Below are positions 26,722 through 35,077 of a stretch of 39,831 bases of DNA, one piece after another; positions within the stretch are counted from its first letter, which is position 1; each line of letters starts with the position of its first letter. The translations under genes and the position numbers were made by a program. Source of the stretch: Hyphomonas polymorpha PS728 (lineage in GTDB: Bacteria; Pseudomonadota; Alphaproteobacteria; Caulobacterales; Hyphomonadaceae); the NCBI RefSeq assembly GCF_000685315.1, contig NZ_ARYM01000029.1, positions 1-39,831 on the forward strand, given 5' to 3'. Below the pieces are notes generated by a model. It did no database searches. It saw nothing but the letters and a program-made list of their open reading frames with translations, and was not told the DNA's origin.

Positions 26722-27084
26722 TTCTTCATAAAAATCAACCACTTACAGGCGCCCGCAAGATCGGCGCGTGAGCCTGTTTCATTCGGGGGAAGCACCGGGG
26801 AAGCACGGCAGCAGATGCTGTCACAGGCTTTGGGCCAGGGCGAAAGCCGCCATCGGCAAGCGCCCTGACCGGCAGGCCAGCGCCGGGGCTTTTTATGCGA
26901 CAGGGAAACAGAGAAACGCGGGGTTTCAGACCTACCGCCAACAGTCCAACTCTCATTGCTGCTTTTGGTGATTTTTGGTGCTTCAAGCTGTTTCAGAGCA
27001 GCAAACGAAATCAGGTACAGGCAGGAGCGCATTGCTGCTCCAAGCCCTGTTTCACTATAGGCAAATCACCAAAGCAATTGAGCG
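26722..27084. other. Left end of the element, gene-free
   Basis: It holds the short GGGGA/AGCACCGGGGA repeat block at 26786-26806 and CACTTAC at 26740-26746, which recurs inverted near the right end (36491-36497). A GC-rich stretch with CCGG dyads followed by CTTTTT at ~26870-26894 could end the tRNA-Thr transcript. Short open frames show no family resemblance. Confidence 0.5.
26786..26806. repeat. Arm-site-like repeat, left end
   Basis: GGGGA + AGCACCGGGGA + AGCAC, the same 11-bp unit that is tandemly repeated at 36426-36463 by the other att site. Located 65 bp inside attL. Confidence 0.6.
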
Positions 27085-28725
27085 TCATTCTTCCGGCCTC
27101 AAAAGCGGGTCTTCAATTGGTGCTTCAGATGGCCCCCTCTCAACCGCATCACCAATCGGCCGCAGATATTCGCGCTTGCCGCCCCTGCCCTTCACTTCAA
27201 GCCGCACGCGCTCAATACGCCCCTGTGACTGCAATGCGGCTACCGCGTCCGCAATCTCGGCATTGGTCATTCCCAATGCGTCACGCTCAGACTGAAGCGA
27301 ACGCTGCGTAGGGTACTGGCCGAACGCAACCTGTGTCTTGATGCGCTGAAGCACGGCGTCACAGTTGACATGCATTCGCTCTGACGGGTGCTGCTTGCCT
27401 GTCGGCACATGTTCAAAGCGATACCCGGCGCGCGTCAGCACAATGTCAGGCTGCGGCGGTGTGTATGACATTTTCGGGCGCGACAGCAGCAACGCCGTTT
27501 GGCCGTGTTCAAGGTCTTGCTTCGTCAGCGCCTTGTACTCTTTATCCGTCAGCGGGTGCAGCACATGCACCATGCGCGCGCCGTCTGCGAATGCCGAACC
27601 ACCCCGGCCTGAATACTGGTCTGTTGTCTTTGACCGTGCATTGACCTTGCCGGTGTGATGAATGAACAGCACAAGGCAATTCAGGTTGCGCACGATGTAG
27701 CGGGCCGCATCAATCAAGCCCTGTTCCGCATCATTCACACGGCTTTCACCGACGCCGAACGACACAACCGGATCAACAAGCACAACGACCGGATTGAATG
27801 ACGCCAGATCAGGGCCAAGCGCATCAATGACCGGGTAGTTGGGCACAACGCCGTCATTCACAATGCGTGTCAGCTTCACGCCAAGACCGCCAACATAGAA
27901 AGGGCGGATGCTGCGGCGAACGTGCATGACCTGTTCGGGTGTCAGACAGCGCGCCGAACAAATCTCACGAATGCGCGCAATGAACTGTTCGCGGCTATCT
28001 TCTGCGGTCAAGATTGCAACTGGACCGGGGCGCATGACGCGATGACCGTACACAGGCAATCCAAGCGTGATGCACACACATTGATCTAGGGTCAGTGTCG
28101 TCTTGGCGGCACCGCCGGGACCGGCAATCATGCCGACATTGGCATAGTACATGTCTTCAACGATGCAGTCCGGCGCCAGCCGGGCGGTGGTCCATTCGGC
28201 ATCATCGGTCAGGTCAAAGAAAAAGCGGCCTGCGGAGTCCGCCTGCTGGAAAGAAGCGGCGCCGGGCTGTGTGGGCAAGGCAACGTCAAACTGCCGCTGT
28301 GCGGCTTCCTGAGCGGCCCGCTGATGGGCTAGCCGCCGTTGAAGGGCTTCCCATGCGCTCTTGATCGTGCGCGGCAGGTAGTCCGGCCTTTCGGCCTTTG
28401 CCCTGAGACCCAGGGCGGACATGAGGAACATCCGCCGGACCTGCTCGATGTTCGGCAGGTGGTTCGGGGAATAGAACATGAGCATGTCTATGAGCGCACC
28501 GTCTGCCTCTGACTGTGACGTGTAGTGGAGCTGCCAACGGCCTTCCCAAAGATCGTTGAACTTGGCACCGTTCTGCGCTGCTAGTGCGCGCTCATATATC
28601 GTGCGGTCATCATCCCATTGCGGTGCATCTGTGAGCGGTGGGCAGTCCGCGCTGCCGGGCGCATCTGCCCTCAGAGAGTGCCACAGCAGTTCAATGTCTT
28701 CTTGCCGGTCTTGAATGTCTGTCAT
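27085..28725 (-). CDS. RepA/AAA-type replicative helicase with primase-linked helical domain
   Basis: A 546-aa protein from the ATG at 28725, which overlaps the primase stop as ATGA (an upstream in-frame GTG at 28737 is an alternative). Residues ~38-130 (FNDLWEGRWQLHYTSQSEADGAL...RRMFLMSALGLRAK) match the helical domain that follows the polymerase domain in phage NrS-1-type primase-polymerases. Then comes a RecA-like ATPase with Walker A GPGGAAKTT (202-210), GPVAILTAED, and the Walker B-like NPVVVLVDPVVSF. The C-terminal ~100 residues look like a winged helix. It is the likely replicative helicase of the element. Confidence 0.85.
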   Translation of the reverse strand: MTDIQDRQEDIELLWHSLRADAPGSADCPPLTDAPQWDDDRTIYERALAAQNGAKFNDLWEGRWQLHYTSQSEADGALIDMLMFYSPNHLPNIEQVRRMFLMSALGLRAKAERPDYLPRTIKSAWEALQRRLAHQRAAQEAAQRQFDVALPTQPGAASFQQADSAGRFFFDLTDDAEWTTARLAPDCIVEDMYYANVGMIAGPGGAAKTTLTLDQCVCITLGLPVYGHRVMRPGPVAILTAEDSREQFIARIREICSARCLTPEQVMHVRRSIRPFYVGGLGVKLTRIVNDGVVPNYPVIDALGPDLASFNPVVVLVDPVVSFGVGESRVNDAEQGLIDAARYIVRNLNCLVLFIHHTGKVNARSKTTDQYSGRGGSAFADGARMVHVLHPLTDKEYKALTKQDLEHGQTALLLSRPKMSYTPPQPDIVLTRAGYRFEHVPTGKQHPSERMHVNCDAVLQRIKTQVAFGQYPTQRSLQSERDALGMTNAEIADAVAALQSQGRIERVRLEVKGRGGKREYLRPIGDAVERGPSEAPIEDPLLRPEE

Positions 28726-29306
28726 TGTGGCGTCCACACGTTGCCGGTCATCGTCATGAAACGACCGCTTGAATACACTTCGATGAAATCACTTTTGCGG
28801 CCCTGTGGTACGCGGCCCCTGACGATCACATGCACACCGCCGCCGGGGCTTATTTCCGTGTACGATGCAAGGCGCTGCATCCATTCAAGCTGCCGTGCGA
28901 ATACGTCCGGGCGGTCTATGCGGTTTCCGTCACTGTCTTTTGGTAAGTCGAAATCGACAAAGCAGTACGGGTCTTGTTCGCTCAGAACAAAGCCGATGCC
29001 GTGCCAGCCACTCTGTGCGCGTGCCGCATCAACACATGTGGCGTAGTCGCACCATGTGTTCGGATCGGCGCTGCTAACGTGTTTTCGCGTCAGCGGATTG
29101 TAGGGAACCTTCGTGAGCCGCCCGTTGCCCTTTGGCTTTTCAAACCGCCACACGCACCATGAGCGATAGGCTCGCAGTTCATGCGGGATATTGTCAAACT
29201 GGTCTTGCGATGATTTGGAAGCGGCGCTATGGTCTGTGGACGGATTGTAAGCCAAGTCACCTTTTGCGGGGCCGTCATCAGCGGCCCCGTTTTCTTTTGG
29301 GGTCAA
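28722..29306 (-). CDS. Primase-polymerase (NrS-1-type prim-pol domain)
   Basis: A 194-aa protein with the archaeo-eukaryotic-type primase-polymerase fold as in phage NrS-1 polymerase: WCVWRFEKPKGNGRLTKVPYNP, catalytic FVDFD (Asp pair near 118-120 from this start), and SPGGGVHVIVRG with the conserved His. It could start DNA synthesis without a separate RNA primer. No ATG is available; TTG at 29306 overlaps the upstream stop (TTGA) and has GGAGG 10 nt before it, while a TTG at 29315 is too close to that site. The domain ends where the helicase begins, so the two activities are split across two coupled genes. Confidence 0.85.
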   Translation of the reverse strand: MTPKENGAADDGPAKGDLAYNPSTDHSAASKSSQDQFDNIPHELRAYRSWCVWRFEKPKGNGRLTKVPYNPLTRKHVSSADPNTWCDYATCVDAARAQSGWHGIGFVLSEQDPYCFVDFDLPKDSDGNRIDRPDVFARQLEWMQRLASYTEISPGGGVHVIVRGRVPQGRKSDFIEVYSSGRFMTMTGNVWTPQ

Positions 29307-29506
29307 GACGCGCAAGCCTCCACAGATGGCCGCTCAGCGAGTTTCGCCGCTATCCAGGCATCGACTTCGGCGCGCGGGAAAAGCAGCTTCCTGCCCTCTC
29401 TGGCGGGCCGCAGACTGCCCCGCGCAACAAGTCGGTGAAGGTGACGTTCCGAAAGCCGCGTGATCGCGGCAACTTCCCTGAAGGTGAGAAATTGAGGCTC
29501 TGGCAT
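29303..29506 (-). CDS. AlpA/excisionase-like helix-turn-helix protein 1
   Basis: A 67-aa MerR-like DNA-binding protein: LTFREVAAITRLSERHLHRLVARGSL, then the wing LLFPRAEVDAWIAAK. Such proteins serve as excisionases or AlpA-type activators in satellites and phages. It is the first gene of the leftward replication operon, overlapping the primase start. AAGGGG precedes the ATG. Confidence 0.85.
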   Translation of the reverse strand: MPEPQFLTFREVAAITRLSERHLHRLVARGSLRPAREGRKLLFPRAEVDAWIAAKLAERPSVEACAS

Positions 29507-29654
29507 GGTCTGCCCCTTCGTGACTGGACCTGCCTAGCAATGACGGATGGGAAGCCTTCGACCTAGTGTCAGGAAAAAGACAGATCAGTGAGACACCACG
29601 AACGCCCAGACCGAATCGGCTTAAATCGTTGCGTGGAACAGTGGAGCAACCCGC

Positions 29655-30017
29655 ATGAAACGCGACATGGAACTTATACGAAAGATTCTTCTGTTCGTGG
29701 AAGGCATCGACAACGTAAGCCGCTTCGAGCGACTAGAAGTCGCCGGCTATTCAAGTGACGCAATCTACCACCATGTGCGCATACTCTTAGATCAGGGCTA
29801 CCTTAGGGAAAAAGGCGGCGTCAGCTTTACGTATGACGGAGTGGCCATCTCAGGCGGCGCAATGACCTATGAAGGCCACGACTTTTTAGACGCGGCACGC
29901 AGTGACACAATTTGGCGCAAGGCAATGGACAAGGTGACCGACACAACCGGCAGCGTGTCGATTGACGTACTTAAGGCCCTGCTCATCGACATTGGGAAAC
30001 AGACGCTCGGCTTGTAA
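29655..30017 (+). CDS. DUF2513 protein
   Basis: A 120-aa protein that starts MKRDMELIRKILLFVEG, the typical DUF2513 opening, with a winged-helix-like middle (YHHVRILLDQGYL) and the family segment MTYEGHDFLDAAR near 75-87. DUF2513 proteins are common in prophages and genomic islands and are probably small regulators; no activity is known to me. It is divergent from the excisionase-like gene. Confidence 0.85.
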   Translation: MKRDMELIRKILLFVEGIDNVSRFERLEVAGYSSDAIYHHVRILLDQGYLREKGGVSFTYDGVAISGGAMTYEGHDFLDAARSDTIWRKAMDKVTDTTGSVSIDVLKALLIDIGKQTLGL

Positions 30018-30340
30018 ACTTGTTGTGACCTACGGCCTCAAAAACGCACTCCTGAATTGCACGCTTGAATAATTCGCCGCACAAGCGAACTGTTACGCAA
30101 AAAATGCTTATATTTGCTGACCTTAAAAATTTCACAGAAATTTTAATTCACCAAACGCTGCGAAAAATTGCGTAAAGTTGAATTGCATAAGCACAACTTT
30201 TCCGGTAATGACCGACTCGCAGACGCCGCCCGGAAACCGATTTTGCCCAACCTGTCAAGACTTTTTCCACGAAGATCGTGGAAAGTCCGTGTTGCGTTCG
30301 CTATATAGTAGCCTGTAACACCAAGAAAGGAGGGTGTGGC
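30018..30340. promoter_or_regulatory. AT-rich regulatory gap with a palindrome
   Basis: A gene-free stretch, clearly AT-richer than its surroundings. TTTCCACGA (30264-30272) and TCGTGGAAA (30276-30284) form a perfect 9-bp inverted repeat. A TATATAGTA box follows at about 30302-30310, and AAGGAGGG (30326-30333) precedes the next gene. The palindrome is well placed to act as an operator for the 67-aa protein gene. Confidence 0.5.
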
Positions 30341-30544
30341 ATGACTGATATTGATCGCGCAATCGCCGCGTTGTTCCCTCAGGGGAAAGAAGGTGTTGCG
30401 GACATCAAATTTTTTGCTGGCTCCCGGTCCGATGTGACCGCTGAGGAGCGAGCGAGAGAGGTTGTCCGAGCCGACGCCCAAATTCGCGAAGGGCTCACTC
30501 AGAAGTCGGAGACACTGGACTCTGCTCTGTTGACCTCAATTTAA
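30341..30544 (+). CDS. Small hypothetical protein (67 aa)
   Basis: The ATG at 30341 has a near-perfect ribosome site, AAGGAGGG, 7 nt upstream, so it is almost surely translated. The protein is hydrophilic (MTDIDRAIAALFPQGKEGVAD, then AEERAREVVRADAQIREGL) and probably helical, with no Cys or membrane segment. I recognise no family. It is followed 46 bp later by the ImmA/IrrE-like gene on the same strand, so the two may form an operon. Confidence 0.7.
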   Translation: MTDIDRAIAALFPQGKEGVADIKFFAGSRSDVTAEERAREVVRADAQIREGLTQKSETLDSALLTSI

Positions 30545-30590
30545 AGTTACGGCACTACATGCGGCTCGTTGTACTAGAGTTCGCATACTT

Positions 30591-31172
30591 ATGCCTTTTT
30601 CTGATCTTCTGGACCATGTTGACGCTGGCGCGGGCAATCGTGTCATCGTCGATGCGGACATCGTGCCGAAGCTCAAGGAGCTCACCGGTCAGGACAAGGT
30701 ATACTTTGTTCCAGCTGACTTAGACACGGCAATTTCTTTTGGGCATGTTAAGCGATACCGCGAACATGATGTACCATACGGTCAGCCGCTGTGGGTAACC
30801 GAGGTACGCTTTTCTAACAAGCTCAACACATGTTGGCGGCGTTTCGTATGCTGCAAAGAGCTTATGCACGCGTTCGACGCTGAACACGAACGGGCTGACA
30901 CTGCCGAAAAGTTTTTGCAGCTTCTGAATGAACTTGAGCTTCCACCGCCAACCCCCTCTGGCATGCTAGTCTCAGAGGCACGCGCTGTATGGAGCGCGAT
31001 GGCCGTTCTGGCACCAGCGCGACTGATTGCCCCGCTGTCCGAGCGTTATAAGGCGGGAGACATTAGTGACTACGAAGTCGCTCTAGCGTTGAGAGTACCA
31101 GAGTTCTACGTGCCCCACATTATGGAAGACGCCTTTCCTCGAATAGTTCAGCGTCTTCGTAATGAGACCTAA
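30591..31172 (+). CDS. ImmA/IrrE-like protein with altered HExxH motif
   Basis: A 193-aa protein. The centre, WRRFVCCKELMHAFD (82-96), aligns by eye with the RFTLAHELGH segment of ImmA/IrrE zinc peptidases, but the first His is Lys (KELMH, 89-93), which should abolish normal zinc binding. The C-terminal part (MAVLAPARLIAPLSERY...YEVALALRVPEFYV) resembles the family's following segment where surviving small helices and a VP motif occur. ImmA/IrrE peptidases relieve phage or element repressors; this version may have kept only a binding role. Family placement is by pattern and uncertain. Confidence 0.55.
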   Translation: MPFSDLLDHVDAGAGNRVIVDADIVPKLKELTGQDKVYFVPADLDTAISFGHVKRYREHDVPYGQPLWVTEVRFSNKLNTCWRRFVCCKELMHAFDAEHERADTAEKFLQLLNELELPPPTPSGMLVSEARAVWSAMAVLAPARLIAPLSERYKAGDISDYEVALALRVPEFYVPHIMEDAFPRIVQRLRNET

Positions 31173-31202
31173 ATTGCGTAAGTAGCGAATTGGCTTGTCA
31201 GT

Positions 31203-32600
31203 TTAGAACCCCGTCAGCCTGAACGCCTGTGCCTGTTCGCGCAAGCGCAGTATCCCGTACCTGCAAGCGTCCGCGCCGTGGTCCGGCCCCTTCGTGTCCA
31301 CGTCTTCCTGTCTGCGCTCATCGCGCGCAAGGTACGGGACCGTCTGCCAGAAATATTCACACGCGCGGCTGACATAGAGGCCAGGCACGTCCGGCTTGCC
31401 CGCGTCAGCGAGTAGCCGCCGCATGGTTGCCCACCCTGTGATGCGGTCAGCCTTGCGGGCGGGGTAGAAGCTGACACCGCAGCGGCGGAACTCATCTGCG
31501 ATTGAGCCCGTCGCATGGCCGGTGTTCGCAAAGCAGGCGTCATCTGCCACGCCGCGCGGTGCGATATGCCAGCGCGTACACATGGTGCGAATTTCCTCTG
31601 CCAGTATGGGCACGGTCCATCCGAGCCCGGCGTTCAGCCTGCCCCGCTGATTGGTCGCCAGTTCGTCAAGAATGGCGATGCTGTCTTTCGGGTAATACCT
31701 GCCATCGGGTCCGGTCGCGCCGGGCGACTGTGCCATGACGTATGTGACAGACGGCGCTGACGAACCGAAGTCATGGGCAAGCCAAGCATCCCAACGCCAG
31801 CCGTGATAGTCGGGAATGGCCGTCCACAGGCGCGGGTCAATCGCATTGCGCTGTTCGTCAATGACCGATGAAAAGTACGCGCCCCGCGCAACCGCCCAAT
31901 CACCGTTCAACCATGCGCGTAAAAGTTCCGGGTCATGCGGCGCCGATGATTCCAACTGTGCCCGGTACTGCGCTTGGTCAATGAAGATGTTTTCTGTGAA
32001 CGTGCTTGGCGCATAGACCCAAGTGCGCTTGCTGCGTTCTTCGTGAAAGGCTGTCCACGGCCCGGCCTTGAACACATAGCGCTGTGCAAGCCAATGGTGC
32101 CCCACGCCCCCAGGATTGCCGGAAAAGACCACGCGCACAGGTACATTCTTAGGTCCACGCAGGTTAGAGCGCAGCAGGTCCAACAGATCAGGGTTTGCGT
32201 ACTGCCCTACTTCGTCAGCCAACAGCAGTGTAAAGCTTCGCCCCTGATACTTGGCGTAGTCGCTGTGCGTCTCAAGCTGGCCTAGTTCCATCGTGGCGCC
32301 ATTCGGGAAGCGCCAGACATGTTCAGACGCATTGTACCGCGCCGCTGTTCCGTACACGGTAGCGAACACTTCACGTGTCAGAAGTTCAAAGTCAGCAAGC
32401 CCGCGATAGGTCTGCCGCACATAGAGGATGCGTGCTTTCGCGCCGTACTGTTCAATGTGCCGCAACGCCAGAAGCACAAGGCAGAAGCTTTTGCCGCCGC
32501 CGCGACCGCCGCCAAGAAATAAATCAATCTCCTCCGGCACCATCAAGCAGCGGTGCTGGAAGGGCGAAAGGCTCAGGGATGGGCTGTCCATGTACATCAA
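31203..32600 (-). CDS. terL: Phage terminase large subunit
   Basis: A 465-aa DNA-packaging motor. The ATPase domain has Walker A GGGRGGGKS (30-38), Walker B LLLADE (125-130) and the coupling-like SGNPGG segment. The nuclease domain shows WLAHDFGSS, a central acidic GVADDACF, and the late PDHGADACRYG motif. It is full length and looks catalytically complete. The start overlaps the small-subunit gene by 77 bp; ATGs at 32597, 32591 and 32543 are alternatives, but the SLSPFQ segment favours a start near 32600. It is the last gene of the integrase-terminase operon. Confidence 0.93.
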   Translation of the reverse strand: MMYMDSPSLSLSPFQHRCLMVPEEIDLFLGGGRGGGKSFCLVLLALRHIEQYGAKARILYVRQTYRGLADFELLTREVFATVYGTAARYNASEHVWRFPNGATMELGQLETHSDYAKYQGRSFTLLLADEVGQYANPDLLDLLRSNLRGPKNVPVRVVFSGNPGGVGHHWLAQRYVFKAGPWTAFHEERSKRTWVYAPSTFTENIFIDQAQYRAQLESSAPHDPELLRAWLNGDWAVARGAYFSSVIDEQRNAIDPRLWTAIPDYHGWRWDAWLAHDFGSSAPSVTYVMAQSPGATGPDGRYYPKDSIAILDELATNQRGRLNAGLGWTVPILAEEIRTMCTRWHIAPRGVADDACFANTGHATGSIADEFRRCGVSFYPARKADRITGWATMRRLLADAGKPDVPGLYVSRACEYFWQTVPYLARDERRQEDVDTKGPDHGADACRYGILRLREQAQAFRLTGF

Positions 32601-32973
32601 TCACAGGCAAGGCAGACATGGGCAGTGCCGCCGGTAGTTGGAAGGTAATGTTGACCCGGCTTGCAGCAGCATCGTGCTGTTCGCCTTCTTTGTATCCGTG
32701 CCGCGCTTTCAGAAGGAACATGGCCGCAATCGTGTCACCGGCCAGCGCTTTACGGTACAGAAGATCGGTCAGGGTGAAGCGTTCTTTCTCGCGTCCAAGG
32801 TCGAATTGTTCTTTCAGTTCGGGAAAGTCGGCAAACCAACGCCGCAGCGTATCGGCAGACGTACCGAACATGTTTGCAATGCCAAGCAGGCTGTGCCCCT
32901 CGCTTGCAAGCTCACGGATACGTAGCGCGGCGTCCGGCGGCGGCTCTTTCTTGGGGCGTCCAATCTGCGTCAT
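32524..32973 (-). CDS. Probable terminase small subunit (HTH protein)
   Basis: A 149-aa protein from an ATG that overlaps the preceding stop as ATGA. The N-terminal half carries a helix-turn-helix (IRELASEGHSLLGIANMFGTSADTLRRWFAD) followed by the helical FTLTDLLYRKALAGDTIAAMFLLKARHGYKE segment, which I associate with terminase small subunits and related phage HTH proteins. It immediately precedes terL, as expected. The C-terminal tail is Pro-rich. It would select the element's packaging site. Confidence 0.75.
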   Translation of the reverse strand: MTQIGRPKKEPPPDAALRIRELASEGHSLLGIANMFGTSADTLRRWFADFPELKEQFDLGREKERFTLTDLLYRKALAGDTIAAMFLLKARHGYKEGEQHDAAASRVNITFQLPAALPMSALPVIDVHGQPIPEPFALPAPLLDGAGGD

Positions 32974-33359
32974 TTCTGATACAGACCCGGCCACAGTTGA
33001 CGCTCACGAAGGGCGTACAACTCTGGCCCCATCATGTTTCTCATTCCAACTTCACCTGCACTGTCGTTGTACATCCATCCCTTGTGCAGAATGACCGAAT
33101 TTAGAATGTGACGCTGACGGGCTGCGAGACGGGCGGCTTCGGCAATGTCCCAAAACACGTATGGCGGTGTTCCAAAACGTGCTTGCAAAAGGTCAAGCGA
33201 TTTGCGCTCTGACTGACCCGCCATATGTTCAAATTCGATTGCGTCCGCGTTGTCCAGCAGCGGATGCGCCCGTACAAACGCAGCAGTGTTCAAATGCATC
33301 TGCCAGTCCATCATGTGATGAACGGCAGCTTCTTCGTCACTCATCAGTATGCGTTTCAT
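32970..33359 (-). CDS. Hypothetical protein (129 aa) in the terminase operon
   Basis: The ATG at 33359 follows the upstream stop by a few bases and has AGGGTG before it; a longer in-frame start at 33425 would overlap the upstream gene. The protein is rich in His, Met and Trp near the N-terminus (AAVHHMMDWQMHLN) and helical, with FGTPPYVFWDIAEAARLAARQR in the middle. I recognise no family. Its place just before terS suggests a packaging or head-interaction role, but this is only context. Confidence 0.65.
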   Translation of the reverse strand: MKRILMSDEEAAVHHMMDWQMHLNTAAFVRAHPLLDNADAIEFEHMAGQSERKSLDLLQARFGTPPYVFWDIAEAARLAARQRHILNSVILHKGWMYNDSAGEVGMRNMMGPELYALRERQLWPGLYQK

Positions 33360-33360
33360 A

Positions 33361-33687
33361 TCACCCTTGCCTTGCATTTTCATATTGAAACCGGGGCTGC
33401 ACATAGCGCACGGGCTTGGGGTCAACGTGCGGATCGTAAATGCAGGTCGCTAGGTTCATCGGGTCACCGCGCGCATCCAGATCATTGCGCACCCGGCCTA
33501 CCAGTTCATCCCAACTTTCGCCGGGCAAACGGTCGAACGTGTGACCGTTGATCGTCAGGGCGATGCAGAAGTCTTCACCGGCAACGATGCCCTGCACATA
33601 GAGATACGGCACGCCCGGCGGATCGCGCACAATTCCTACCGTGCCCAAATACTGCCATCGCTGCCGGGGAAGCTCAGCCGGGGTCAC
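33361..33687 (-). CDS. Hypothetical protein (108 aa) in the terminase operon
   Basis: A 108-aa protein with a beta-rich opening (WQYLGTVGIVRDPPGVPYLYVQG) and a helix in SWDELVGRVRNDLDARG. The start overlaps the stop of the upstream gene by 4 bp, so it is translationally coupled. No family recognised. Confidence 0.65.
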   Translation of the reverse strand: MTPAELPRQRWQYLGTVGIVRDPPGVPYLYVQGIVAGEDFCIALTINGHTFDRLPGESWDELVGRVRNDLDARGDPMNLATCIYDPHVDPKPVRYVQPRFQYENARQG

Positions 33688-34406
33688 GTAGCGCCCCCAT
33701 TCAACGCGGCCAGGAATGCAGCTTCGGCGGCGGTATGCTTCGCCTTACGGTCCCGAATGTCGGCATAGCGGCGCGGGTCAGACAGCGCCCCCTTCACACG
33801 CGAAGTCAGCCCCGCTGCCGCAATAACGGCTTCATGGACTTTCGCCTTGGCTTCCCGCTCATAGGCCAGCTTGGGGGCGTGCAGCGCCACATAGTCCCGC
33901 CGGAAGCGCTGTATGATCGCCGGATCAAGGCCGGTTGCGTATGTGTCCGCCCGTTCCAGCAAACCAAGATACATGCCGCCCTTCACAGGGTCTTTGAGCC
34001 ACTGCGCCATGTCCTGAAGCTGTGCAGCGGCGTCTTTGGCGCAGAACTTCGTCAGGATGCGTTCGGCGTCAGGTGAACCCCGTTCAAATCCGCACGCCGC
34101 ATTTTCCCGGCGCACAATGTCCGCTTCCCATTCAACCGCAATCGCACTTTGCTGATTGATTGCGGTGGTTGTGAATTTCTCTGCCTGCGTGACAGCTTCA
34201 GTCACTTTGAGAAAGTTTGCTTCCTGTGTCAGTTCAACGGCAGGGTATTCAACCATGCTTGCGATGCCGCGTATAATGTCCGGCACCCGACTGACGGTCT
34301 GGTACATGCGTGCCCCAAACGAACCCGGAAGATCGTTGTCAGCTTCGTCTGCCCTGCCCAAAAGCGTGTTTGCGGCGTCCGCATATGCGCCAACGAAATT
34401 TTCCAT
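33684..34406 (-). CDS. Hypothetical helical protein (240 aa)
   Basis: A largely alpha-helical, Ala-rich soluble protein (MENFVGAYADAANTLLGRAD, later AKVHEAVIAAAGLTSRVKG). It has no signal peptide, membrane segment or known catalytic motif that I can see. It starts 10 bp after the second excisionase-like gene and overlaps the next gene by 4 bp. It is the largest unassigned protein of the element and a candidate for interference with, or redirection of, a helper phage; this is inference from position alone. Confidence 0.65.
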   Translation of the reverse strand: MENFVGAYADAANTLLGRADEADNDLPGSFGARMYQTVSRVPDIIRGIASMVEYPAVELTQEANFLKVTEAVTQAEKFTTTAINQQSAIAVEWEADIVRRENAACGFERGSPDAERILTKFCAKDAAAQLQDMAQWLKDPVKGGMYLGLLERADTYATGLDPAIIQRFRRDYVALHAPKLAYEREAKAKVHEAVIAAAGLTSRVKGALSDPRRYADIRDRKAKHTAAEAAFLAALNGGAT

Positions 34407-34416
34407 GTGTCACCTG

Positions 34417-34647
34417 TTATTGTTGGGATGTAAGTTCAGAAGTGCTGCGCACAGGCGGCGACATTCGCTCAGCAAGCCAAGCGTCAAGGTCTTCTGCCGT
34501 GTAGAGAGGAAAAGGTCCGGCTTTGCGGAACGGCGGGCCACCGCCAACACATGCCAGCTTGGCGAGTGTCTGTGCCGTATAGGCGCCGCACCGCTCTTGC
34601 AGATAGGCCGCAGCCTGTTCACGCCGCAGATATGTCTTGGTTTCCAC
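34417..34647 (-). CDS. Excisionase/AlpA-like helix-turn-helix protein 2
   Basis: A 76-aa protein with the MerR-like pattern YLRREQAAAYLQERCGAYTAQTLAKLACVGGG followed by the wing PFRKAGPFPLYTAEDLDAWLAER. This differs from the 67-aa protein at 29303 and is probably the second DNA-binding factor, one acting in excision and the other in transcription control. Confidence 0.8.
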   Translation of the reverse strand: METKTYLRREQAAAYLQERCGAYTAQTLAKLACVGGGPPFRKAGPFPLYTAEDLDAWLAERMSPPVRSTSELTSQQ

Positions 34648-34744
34648 AGCAAGCCCTCCGTATGCGGTAATCGCGCGGAATGGCTTTCAATACCCCGTCA
34701 GCAGGAAGCCCGAATAGTGTCAGGCTTGAAACAGCAAATCTCTA

Positions 34745-35077
34745 TCACCGCTTCTTCTGCGGTTTCGTCGCATACCGAAAGTATGCACGGTAAACCGCCA
34801 CGTAAACGGGGTTCCCTTCATACGAAACTTCATCTGGCGAACACTTCTCGATTGCAGCACGCATCGACGCACACTCACCCGAAGCAACCGCACGCTTAGC
34901 TTTTTCAATTATCTCAAGATTACGGGCCGAACGACTCGGCCCTCGCTGGCGTGACGCGGATAGCGCACGAATGGCCTCGGCGAAATCCGGCGGCACCGCG
35001 TAACAGACAACTTTCCCGTTGTTGTCGTACTGCGGCATCCACTCAGCAGGGAACATCGACTGCGGTTTATCACTCAT
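34745..35077 (-). CDS. Hypothetical protein (110 aa) coupled to the integrase
   Basis: The start overlaps the integrase stop as ATGA. The sequence is mainly hydrophilic and helical (ARNLEIIEKAKRAVASGECASMRAAIEKC) with a basic C-terminus (FRYATKPQKKR). No family recognised. Strict coupling to int suggests a recombination or regulatory partner. Confidence 0.7.
   Translation of the reverse strand: MSDKPQSMFPAEWMPQYDNNGKVVCYAVPPDFAEAIRALSASRQRGPSRSARNLEIIEKAKRAVASGECASMRAAIEKCSPDEVSYEGNPVYVAVYRAYFRYATKPQKKR

Noticed and set aside
28715..28740. Programmed frameshift joining primase and helicase
   Set aside because: The junction is a plain ATGA stop-start overlap and I see no slippery run; coupling explains it.
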